Under the pieces are notes generated by a model, which did not search any database, was not told the DNA's origin, and was given only the letters and a program-made list of their open reading frames with translations. DNA of 64,000 nt from Mytilisepta virgata. Its lineage: Eukaryota; Mollusca; Bivalvia; Mytilida; Mytilidae. The position numbers were made by a program, and so were the translations under genes. The DNA lies in the NCBI GenBank assembly GCA_028015205.1, contig CM051514.1:40440150-40504149 (forward strand). Reading direction: 5' to 3'. Shown here piece after piece: positions 47,812 to 58,378 of this stretch (position 1 is its first letter; every line of letters starts with the position of its first letter).

Positions 47812-50800
47812 GTGTAATTTAGATTATAGTACTTTTTTTGGGATATTGTTTCACAATTTTTTAGGGACATTTGATATGACTTGCACTAAACTGTGTATTG
47901 TATAAAAATAAATTTGACTTTGATGAATATCAATGATTTTATTTGCACAAATTTGTCAGTTTGGCTTTTTTCATGAGTTGCAATTGTAATTTTAACTTTG
48001 TTTGAAAATTTGCATTTGATTTTCACATATTGTATAATTAATGCTAAATATGCTGCTTATTGTCCATTTATTTTTGCAATAGTTTTTTTTCAGTATTGTG
48101 TTCTGCAATATTTATTAAATATTTTCAGTATTTATTATTTGTATGTTCATCGATCTCATTGCACAAATAATAAGCGATATGATATTTGACAAAAACATTC
48201 CTGATGCTGTTTCAAGCATAAATCTTTAATTTGAATTTTATAAAGTTTTATCATAAATGAAAGTTCTTCAGTCAGTGCTGGTATATACAAAAGGTCAAGA
48301 TCCATTAATTCCTAATTTTGTCCTATAAAATTTAGCAGTTTTTAAAAATAAGTGAGTTGTTTAATGTTTACATCTTTTTTTAAAAATTAAGTTAAAAGCC
48401 ACAATTTTTTAATAACAAAATCAGTTTCTGAAGCATGTTGGACACTGTAGTTTTAAATAAAATTTTCATACAGGAAATATTTTTATATCAAATGACAGAA
48501 TATTACATTTCCTGGAAAAGAAACTTTTGTTTCTGGTGTTTTATATTGATAATTGTACATGATGGTACTTCCTGTTACAAAAAAAAACCAAAAAGGAATT
48601 TGAAACATAAGTTTCTATGAACCTAACAGTTCACTCAGTCCTGCTATTTTTCACAAAACAGAGAGAATTTATGAAGAACTAAACAAAATAAAAATTACTA
48701 CATGAAATTTTCTCACTGCATTGAAGACTCATTGGTAGCCCTGAGCTGTTTTCTGCTCTTTGGTCGGGTTGTTGTCTCTGACACATTCCCCGTTCCCATT
48801 CTCTATTCTATTGAAGTAAAAGAAGTCACCATATAAGTGATGGTGCTGGGTTCTCCAATTTTTACATGCAATTCTAGTGATGTTAGCTCTAGCTAGACCA
48901 TGTCTTCACTAAGTACAATGCATTTTTTAAAGGAAGAAAATTTGTTGCAACTTGTCTTTATTTCATATTTTCAAAATTGGTGTGAATTATGGCACATTTT
49001 CTCATGCTATTCTGTAATACTATAAGACTTAAAATTTCTATTTCTTTTTTTTCATTTTCTGCACAGTCTTGTAGTTCATTTTTTTCTTTAGCCTTTATGA
49101 TTAAAGGGAGATAACTTGTATATTCCCCAGGTAACCTGGTTTAGGGAGATTAATGACAATTATTTCTTATTACACATACCCATATCCCTTTGTTTCATAC
49201 TTAACAAATTATGGAGGAACATTTTTTCATGATTTTTTTTTTAAAAATGTACTATTGTTGAAACTTTACTTTCAAATATAATAGAACATTGTGTAAAATG
49301 GCTTTTTTTGAAGTAAGAGACTAGACAGTAATTCTTTTACCATATTGACTGTATGGAACCAATGTCTCACTATTTATCATCAGGTTATCTGTGTAGATAT
49401 GTCAGCATTATATTGTTACATTCTGTAAACTTGTTGTGTAAATACAAGTTTTAATTCAAATAAAAAATATCAAATAATTAGTTCAGTTACGTAGTTTCCT
49501 GGTAATTTTTTTATATCAACCCTTCATCGGTTTCTTTCCAAATTCCATTTCTGAGGCTGAATTTTTCCAAACAAATTTTGTGGTCGAAAAAGCAGAACTT
49601 TTTTATTAAGGAATTTCCGTAATTGTCTCCGATTTTAGTTTCAAAATAAAGATCACGGATTAAGCTCCAGAAATTACACTTCCCCGTTTCAGACATTTTT
49701 TTTTCTTAGTCGTATAAATGCTTGGCTATTTGCAATTTATTTAACGATTAAAAATTTTTCACAACGGCATTGATGATATGTGTTTGGATTGTCTCTAGAC
49801 TTATCACTCTTTGAAAGTCTCTCCAGTGTAATTTTTATCATGAAATATGAGATAACTGATAAATGGCCCAATTTACTGACAAAAATCATTGATATTACTG
49901 AAAACTCCAAAATGGGGTAAACACCTCTGAAAAAGCTATCATGAATCTGATTTGAAGCAAGTTATTTCCCTTGCTGGGACGTAGTACTGTTTTGCTGCAG
50001 TGCAGAGCAACCAGTAGGACATAAATAGAAATTATTTATTACTTTGATATACAAATATTTCCAGCTTTATAATCATGTTTGATTACACATGTTACAAGTA
50101 TGTTGGAAGGAAAAATATCACAAGTAGTTCCCAAGTTTATATAAACCAACATTACGTGAAAATTAACAAGTTTTAAAAACAGCTAATCATTTACTCTTCA
50201 TTGCAGCAAACCAGAACTTCCCACCAAGGGCAATAACTTGCTTCAAATTATAATTTTAGAGTCAGAATCGTGATACCGGAAATGACTTTCTGAAAAGGGC
50301 TATTGTATCATCATGATGGTGTTTTAATACAGATTTTACCTTCATGCAAAGCTCCTGAGGTCATCATTCCTCTAGAAGCCAGTAATTGGCAGTTTAAATG
50401 ACTCTCAATGACCAGACCATTGACAAAATTCATGTCATTTGCATTTGACACATGACAAAGAGCCATAACACCTATCAGTAATTTAGAACACATTTTCATA
50501 TCATGTGATATGGAAGGAGATATTTAAGTAAAGGAACAGCTTTTATCTTAAAATTACAAGGAGGCCTTAAATATAGACAAATCTGTGTAGTTACTTTACA
50601 CATAACTTACCATAAATCTTCACTCTGGTCAGTGGACTGTTAAAATGAATATGGTTGTAAAATATTGCTCAATGAATTTAACTGTCTAAATGCTTCCAAA
50701 GATAAACAATCATAGTCATTATAGAAACAAAGCTGAGGCTTGCAGGAGAGTTTTTCCTATAAAAGCATTACTTTCTAGCTACATATATCAAATCCAGCAA

Positions 50801-50887
50801 CTTGTGAAAATCTGGGAGTTAATTTTCAGATGAAAGTTTTAAAACTGAAAAAAAATCATATCTAAGAGGAAGATTTGATACAATAAT
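47812..50887. other. Intergenic between the convergent genes, no gene seen
   Basis: AT-rich, with AATAAA near 47909 and 49457 as possible plus-strand polyadenylation signals and scattered AAAGGGAGATAACT words. No supported open frame. Confidence 0.45.
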
Positions 50888-51095
50888 TATGTCTCCCCTT
50901 CTCGAAGGGAGACATATTGTTTTAGTGATTATTATTCTTCCTCTTCTAATCAAATTTTTTGTCCGGAACATAACTTTTTTGTTTCTTGAGCTAGCCTCAT
51001 GATATTTGGAAGGTATATGCATCAGGTCATGGCGGAGTGCAGAGTACCACATTTGGGTCCCTGGGGGTCAGTCCCCACCCCCTAGCCTGTAAAAT

Positions 51096-52110
51096 GTAGG
51101 CTAAAATAACAAAATACTTAATATTTTGAAAACCATTGTGATCCCCACCCTATAACCATACATATTATTACTCCTTATGATAAGACAAATCATTTGGTAC
51201 CATAGGGGGGTCTGAGGGGGGTCATGCCCCACCCCCTCAAACGATAAAATACTAAATATTCTGAAAACCATTGAGATCCCCACCCTATAACCATATATAT
51301 TATTACTCCTTATGATAAGACGAATCATTTGGTACCATAGGGGGGTCTGAGGGGGGTCATGCCCCACCCCCTCAAACGATAAAATACTAAATATTCTGAA
51401 AACCATTGAGATCCCCACCCTATAACCATATATATTATTACTCCTTATGATAAGACGAATCATTTGGTACCATAGGGGGGTCTGAGGGGGGTCATGCCCC
51501 ACCCCTTCAAATGATAAAATACTAAATATTCTGAAAACCATTGAGATCCCCAACCAATAACCATATATATTATTACTCTTTATGATAAGACGAATCATTT
51601 GGTACCATAGGGGGTCTGAGGGGGGGTCATGGCCCACCCCCTCAAATGACAAAATACTTATTATTCTGAAAACCATTGAGATCCCCACCCTATAACCATA
51701 TATATTATTACTCCTTATGATAAGACGAATCATTTGGTACTATAGGGGGTCTGAGGAGGGGGGGTCATGCCCCACCCCCTTAAATGACAAAATACTTATT
51801 ATTCTGAAAACCATTGAGATCCCCACCCTATAACCATATATATTATTACTCCTTATGATAAGACGAATCATTTGGTACCATAGGGGGTCTGAGGGGGGGG
51901 GGGGGGGGGGTCATGCCCCACCCTCTTAAATGATAAAATACTTAATATTTTGAAAACCATTGTGATCCCCACCCTATAACCATATATATATTATTACTCC
52001 TTATGATAAGACAAATCATTTGGTACCATAGGGGGGTCTGAGGGGGGTCATGCCCCACCCCCTCAAATGATAAAATACTAAATATTCTGAAAACCATTGA
52101 GATCCCAACC
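51096..52110. repeat. Minisatellite array 1, 135-bp unit, about seven copies
   Basis: The GGTACCATAG mark (one unit has GGTACTATAG) recurs at 51196, 51331, 51466, 51601, 51736, 51874 and 52022. The first five steps are close to 135; the later ones are 138 and 148 because of a lengthened G run (about 20 G near 51893-51911). Units are about 90% or more identical by eye. Confidence 0.95.
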
Positions 52111-52275
52111 CAATAGTGTTCTTCTTCCTCTTTTAATCAATTTTTTGTCCGGAACGTAACTTTTTTGTTTCTTGAGCTAGCCTCATGATATTTGGAAGGT
52201 ATATGCATCAGGTCAAGGCGGAGTGCAGAGTACCACATTTGGGTCCCTGGGGGTCAGTCCCCACCCCCTAGCCTA

Positions 52276-52990
52276 CATTATCTTGGAAAGGGTTGAAATC
52301 CCCACCCTTAAACCATATATTTTATTATTCATGATAACAAGACAAGTTGAATGCAGTATACATCTGAGCCCCGGGGGTCATCCCCTACCCCTCAAGACCA
52401 GAAACCTTAATTTATCTTAAAAATGATTGAAATCCCCACCCCTAAACCATATATTGTACTACTCATGGTTACAAGACGAGTTGAATGCAATATGCATCTT
52501 AGCCCTGGGGGTCATCCCCACCCCCTCAAAATCAGAAACCTTATTTTATCTTAAAAATGGTTGGAATCCCCACCCCTAAACCATATATTGTACTACTCAT
52601 GGTTACAAGACCAGTTGTATGCAATATACATCTTAGCCTTGGGGGTCATCCCCACCCCCACAAAATCAGAAACCTTATTTTATCTTAAAAATGGTTGGAA
52701 TCCCCACCCCTAAACCATATATTGTACTACTCATGGTTACAAGACGAGTTGAATGCAATATACATCTTAGCCCTGGGGGTCATCCCCACCCCCCTCAAAA
52801 TCAGAAACCTTATTTTATCTTAAAAATGGTTGGAATCCCCACCCCTAAACCATATAATGTACTACTCCTGGTTACAAGACAAGTTGAATGTACTATACAT
52901 CTTAGCCCTGGGGTTCATCCCCACCCCCTCAAAATCAGAAACCTTATTTTATCTTAAAAATGGTTCAGATCCCTTCCCCAAAACTATATA
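52276..52990. repeat. Minisatellite array 2, 134-bp unit, about five copies
   Basis: The AAACCATATA mark recurs at 52310, 52444, 52578, 52712 and 52847, with a diverged copy near 52981. The unit shares GGGGGTCATCCCC, CCCCTCAAA, ATCCCCACCC and CCATATAT with array 1, so the two are homologous but clearly diverged. Confidence 0.94.
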
Positions 52991-53266
52991 TTACCTTATT
53001 CATTCCTTGTTGAAGCACATATCTGTAGGTAACTACATGTATTATGTACCATAGCTCTTAATTTGCCACCTTGATGATCCCTAAAAAATGTTAAAAAAAC
53101 TATGGGTATGGAAGGGGAGACATCAGTTTTAGCGTGCTAAAACAGTCCAGCATGCTGGACTCCTGTGACAACAGTACCTCTAGTTTTAGTTGGCATGAGC
53201 ATTTGCAGGAATCCTTATAAATATCAATGATCCCTGGAGTTTATAATCCACATGCTCTCAGTTTTT

Positions 53267-53640
53267 AGCTCACCTGGCCAACTTTTGACATTTTAATCTT
53301 CTCATCTGAAACCACTGGGCCAAATGGAATTGAATTTGACAGGATGCATCTATGTAAGGTCCTTAATAAAGTTTGCTGATTTGGGACGTTGTTTCTGATT
53401 GGCTGAGTTTTAAAAAATCTTCTCTGAAACTGCTGGGCCAAATGGAACAAAATTTGACAGCATACATTTTGGGGGGGGGGGGGGTCCTTCATAAAGATTA
53501 CTCATTTCGTCCTGATCGGACTACAAATATGGCCACCATGGGCAGTTCTTGTTTCTGATTGGTTGATATAAAAATAAATCTTCTCCTCTGCAATCGCTAG
53601 GCCAAATGGAACGAAACTTGACAGGAAGCAACTATCACAC
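53267..53640 (+). mobile_element. Family H1 repeat, copy C, right end missing
   Basis: Starts AGCTCACCTGGCCAACTTTT and contains three units of CTTCTC.TCTGAAACCACTG, GGCCAAATGGAA and AATTTGACAG, with ATATGGCCACCATGGGCAGT. The GGTGAGCGATACAGGCTC end is not found, so the copy is truncated. A G14 tract lies at 53470-53484. Confidence 0.65.
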
Positions 53641-54432
53641 TAAAAATTTAATCAGTGGGCCTCGTGAAAAAGAAATATACCCATCAAGTCTTGATCAAGT
53701 TTGCCTAGTGGTTAGCAGAAAGGTCAAAAGAGACAAAGTCCACAACAACAGCTCATTCATATTAAAAAGTGTTTATATCTTGCAAATCATCACAAGCAAA
53801 GCATATTATAATAAACCTTTATTTACATATATGATTATAAAGTACATAGAATACTACAATATAGCTCTATCTTACGTAAAAATAGCCTTACACAACAGAA
53901 GGCCCAGAAATGTGCAAATCCATTTCTGTTCAATCAGAGTACTCAAGTCACCTGTAGGAGTAGGCTGTTGGACAGAAATAATAAGAACTGTAAACAGAAA
54001 CATATAACACATTTTTTTTCTATTCTTTATCTGTTTTAGATTTAATTTTTTAAATGGCTGATTTATTGTGGTTTTAGGCCAATTTCAGCACATATGTCTA
54101 TTAATTTTGCAACTGACCCCACTAGCTTATAAAATAAAGGGTGTTGAATATTTTTGATATTCATCTAGTTGGCAAATATCATCTCCTGGTACCCTTGTCT
54201 TCAATTTTCAATGAAAGTTTTTATTGTGTGCTGTTTCACAGTGTTTAAGACTTCGTTATCCATAGATTATGTGCCAAAAATAGCCTTCTGAAAATAGGCT
54301 AGAAATATGCCATTTTCAAGACTCTTTTGGTAAACCTTGCATTCCAGCTGTTTTTAAGGCTCTTACAAATAAATTGTATATTTTCTGACAAAGTAAATAT
54401 ATTGTATATATCTTTGGTGTCTAGTTTTTTTT

Positions 54433-54570
54433 CTGAAAAAACTGAGAGAACCACGACAAACAACAGGAAAATGGGCAATCCTCGTCAATAAAGACTAAAA
54501 TCAAATAAAGCTTGCCACAAGCTGTGTACCAATTCACAAACTCGGTGCTAACAAGATAGTTATCAATAGT
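54433..54570 (-). mobile_element. Degenerate SINE fragment
   Basis: GAGAGAACCACGACAAACAA, GGGCAATCCTCGTCAATAAA and CAAATTCACAAACTCGGTGC-like words match the reverse complement of the SINE body and box B. The head and tail are lost. Confidence 0.6.
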
Positions 54571-56808
54571 ACTTAAATGCACTATCACTGGAATATGTGG
54601 CCTATTTTTATATCATATTGGAAAATAGATCAAAACAGTCTTATAAAATGCAGACTTGCGACAAAAATTTTCAAATTTATCTGTGTCAAGTTTATGTTTT
54701 AATTAGAATAAAACGATAAAAATCAGAAATGAAGTTTCATTTCTCAATTTAATTTGGATTTTCTAGTCCCAGAGAATTGTTCTGAATCATAGATCTGCAG
54801 CATCAATAAGTACTCTGATTGTCAGAAACTATCACACATCACAGGCATAGATGAGAGAATTCTTATCTCTCTCATCTTATCACAAGTAAAAGGGAGATAA
54901 CTCAAACAATTATAAGATAATAAAACCTAAACATATCTATAAATTAATAAAATAAATTATGCACTGGCAGTAAAATCACATGAAACACTAATTATATATC
55001 ATGGGTTATTTCAAAACAATTCAAATTAAAAACAAGAAAGACTTGTGAACTTGCACAGAAGAAAAAAAACAACCAAAAGCACTAAAAATCAAAATAATAT
55101 ATGAACAAGTAAATGCAATGTTGGATTTAAGTTGCAGATGGTAAGCAATTCAAGTAGATGAATCTGATCTAGACAGACATTAAATATTTTCCGAAAATGT
55201 ACATATATTATATATGTATCCAGTCCATGAACCAGATATCAGCTATAAACCTCTCCATATTTTAGTATTATTTCTAAATAATTTAATTTAAACTGAAACA
55301 GACAATTTGATTGGTTGTTAATGGTTAGGCAAGTTACATTATATTGTATAATCAACTTCGGGTACTGTGATGTTACCAACATATTAATTCACAGCCCACG
55401 ATTTAAATATTCCTGACTTAAATAAGTTATTCAATTGATTTTCGCTGCAATTTTTGATCAGAATTTTTTTGAAAATTAAATTAAAATGATTTATAGTTAA
55501 ACATAAACTGCTCCGCGGTTTATGAAAAGTAAACTGCCTCAAAGTGGTTATATCGTAATATTGTCCAAAAATTGAAAACAATCCTTAAATGTCTCAAATC
55601 ATTTAGATGCCAAACAACTGAAAATGTGAATTTCACATTCAAATCTATGCAAATCCAATTTGTACTAACTAAAACATGGATACGGTTGTTTTGTCTTTTA
55701 AATACAAATCTATAAAAATATCAAATTCAATTATAGAAATACTGTACATGTGAAGATTTATATCTTCTATAGAAATCAACTTGAGCTAAATTCCAATCCC
55801 ATATGATATTTACTGACTGTGTTTGACACAAAATGTTATGTAATTTCAGAAATTAATGTGGTAACATCGATTAAGCGATTATAAAAACTTGAATTTCAGT
55901 TTAAGCAAGTATTACTGTACAAATTATAGATTTATAGATTTTAACACATTTTTTCAGAGTTTACCAATATATGAACTGGAGAAATTCACTTACAAACAAA
56001 TAAAAGTCCAGAAGTAGGCTGGCTTACGCCATTTATCTAAAAATAATTAGACAAAAAAGTCTATACACGTACCATAACTTGGCATAAGCAATTATAACCA
56101 TAAATAAGCATTGTAAAGGATTTTAAATTATGTAAATCATATAAGAATTATATAGAAATATTAAATGATTTTATCTTGTATTATTGTCAATCACAATAAA
56201 TGACCACAGTAAATATATAGGGTAATTAATGATAAATAATAATTATAGATGGAGGTAGTGTAAAATAACTCCATTATAAAATATGTTAGTACAGTAGACA
56301 TTAGTGAGATTCTCACAATAGTATGGCACACTTCTGAAACATTCAATGGATTATCTTGTTGAATCAAAGAAAAGGGAGAGAACTGTCATTTTTATTATGA
56401 AGATATGTATTCATATGCAGAATGGTATAAGATATTACTGGAAAAATGATAAATCTGAATTTAATATTACTTGAATTTTTTTCAGGAAGACATACAATGT
56501 ACAAGAAAAGGAGAGACACAATTTATATACATAAATAGTTAATGCTATTTTTAAACACTACGGTATATAAAATTTATCATATACATGTACTTACTAGAGA
56601 AATGAATATGTTTGTAATATGATGGTATTGGGATATTCCATACCTACATTGGGTGTAATATCCCTTTGCTGTAATACATCCAATGTAATATGATAATGGT
56701 TATTACACTGTGTCACAGGTGTCTAATACAAAATGTATTATATACATTTGTAAGTACAATATGGCATCTTTTTTATATCACACCTTAAATTGGCCCTCAA
56801 ACAAAATT

Positions 56809-56845
56809 AACTAGAGGGCCACAGTCTTAAGGGCTAATAAATATG
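56809..56845 (-). repeat. Possible lone terminal hairpin of an H1-like repeat
   Basis: AACTAGAGGGCCACAGTCTT followed by AAGGGCT resembles the reverse complement of the H1 right end (CTAG preceded by a hairpin), but no body adjoins it. Confidence 0.3.
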
Positions 56846-57821
56846 AAAAATGTCAAGTTGTGACTAATTTTTACCTACTGGTTATTGAATGGAACATAAT
56901 TTTTGTTTACAAAAAGTTCCTCAAATGTAGTTTGTAAGGGATTAAATATCTGAATTCTGACTACCTTTACAAGTATAAAACTATAATAATTATATAACAA
57001 AATATTGGGACAATTCCAGCAAAGTAATAAAAATCATCAGGTTACTTCTACATTTCATAATTTCTCCTCTAGTTATCATGTCAAGTATAATACACACATA
57101 ACAGTCCTCTGTAACTACACAAATGTAATCATGCATTATTGAACATCAAAAATGTAAATTAATCATTAATTTACAACTAAAGAGAACTTTTAATAAACCA
57201 TGCCATTGGACCAATCTCTTTACACATATGATTGCTATTTGGTAGTTTCAGATTGGGACACATCTGGAAGATGCACACTAAAATCTGCTAAAACTGATTT
57301 TTTATTTTTTATTTTCTTAAATCATGTAAATGTTGGTAAAATATACTTTATTTCAATACTATTGCAAAAAATTGAAAACCATGCACAACCTCCTGGATCC
57401 CTGTCTAAATTCCTATGTGGTAAAGTTTAAAAAGCTGACTTCTGTTGATTCCACATAAAATAGTGTACTTTTGTTTTTTTGTGGTAATTGTATTATAAAA
57501 ATGCATGAAAAAACATTTGCAAATATTATGCAAAAAGCTAACATCTGTTTAGTTGTTGTGGGAAACAGACTTTGTACTGTGATCCATTTCATTTATTAAA
57601 TTTACTTCAATGCTTACATGTGTATTTATCAAAAATTATATTCTTTGAAATGATTTTACAATGTAATAATGAGAATTCCAAATTACAATGAAAATGCTAC
57701 ATATGCCAGTCAAAAAAAACATATCGAGCAACAGTAAAGACACTACCTTTTTTCCTAGTCAATTAAAATTTCTGAATTTTAATCTGAATATAAACAATTT
57801 TTAAAATTATTCAATAAAAAT

Positions 57822-58378
57822 TCATTTGGTTTCCTTATCATCGTCAACATCATACTGATCCAGAAACTCAAATTCATCAGCAATATCGTCACTATCAAAT
57901 GACGATTGTGGTGCTAACCATTTATCTTGCTTCCTGTCAACTGGCTGAATATCAATGTCTGATTCGTCTTTTTGATAAGTCACTTTCTCTGGATTGTTGC
58001 CTTTAGATGAGGATTTGGCTGCCATTAATCCAGACATTGCTGATTGCATCATGGAAGAAAACGTTTGTGATACTATAGCAGAAGCAAGCATAGCCATTCC
58101 AGCATCCTGTTGCTTAGCAACTTCCTGACTAGGTTCTGGAGATTGTACTTCGTGAATGTCTGGAAATTTAAGATCTTTTGTTAATGTATCATCTTCAGAA
58201 TCAGAAGAGTCACCAAAATGTGAAGGATGAAATCGCATGGAATCTTGTCCAATGGTCTGAAGGTCTTCTTGTTTTGTCCTTGGTATTTGGGGTTCTAGTA
58301 TCTCATCATCAGTATCATCCAAATGACCTATAGATGGCAAATTGCCAAGATCTGGTGTAAAATCCTCTTCTTCATGAT
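57822..58378 (-). CDS. RETREG: RETREG last coding exon with LIR motif
   Basis: 557 nt, acceptor TTTTTTTCAG, stop TGA (57822-57824). It begins [20 protein letters not shown] and is largely disordered and acidic, with a hydrophobic patch [20 protein letters not shown] and the LIR FEFL 16 to 13 residues from the C-terminus. The first in-frame Met lies well inside the exon and is not the start. Confidence 0.93.

Larger units (their letters stand above)
50888..53183 (+). mobile_element. Helentron-like repeat (family H2) with two minisatellite arrays
   Basis: The left end is a hairpin ATGTCTCCCCTTC / GAAGGGAGACAT (50889-50914). The right end has GAAGGGGAGACAT, inverted relative to the left end, followed by two hairpins, GTTTTAGC / GCTAAAAC and the perfect palindrome AGTCCAGCATGCTGGACT, and ends CTAG before T. 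The interior contains two tandem arrays (51096-52110, 52276-52990), each behind a copy of the same lead-in. No transposase frame is present. The 210-codon open frame at 51101-51733 is a by-product of a 135-bp (45-codon) period and should not be called a gene. Confidence 0.7.
53641..57821. other. Intergenic, probably including the RETREG 3' untranslated region
   Basis: No coding content recognised; the 133-codon open frame at 53606-54007 starts in the H1 repeat and has no domain. A degenerate minus-strand SINE lies at 54433-54570, and a lone H1-like end (AACTAGAGGGCCACAGTC) at 56809. The RETREG mRNA end could not be placed, because minus-strand AATAAA words are frequent. Confidence 0.45.

Noticed and set aside
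51101..51733. 210-codon open frame with repeated FEGVGHDPP blocks
   Set aside because: It runs through the 135-bp minisatellite, whose length is a multiple of three, so an open frame repeats automatically. There is no start context, domain or splice support.
53606..54007. 133-codon open frame
   Set aside because: Starts inside a truncated H1 repeat and shows no domain content.
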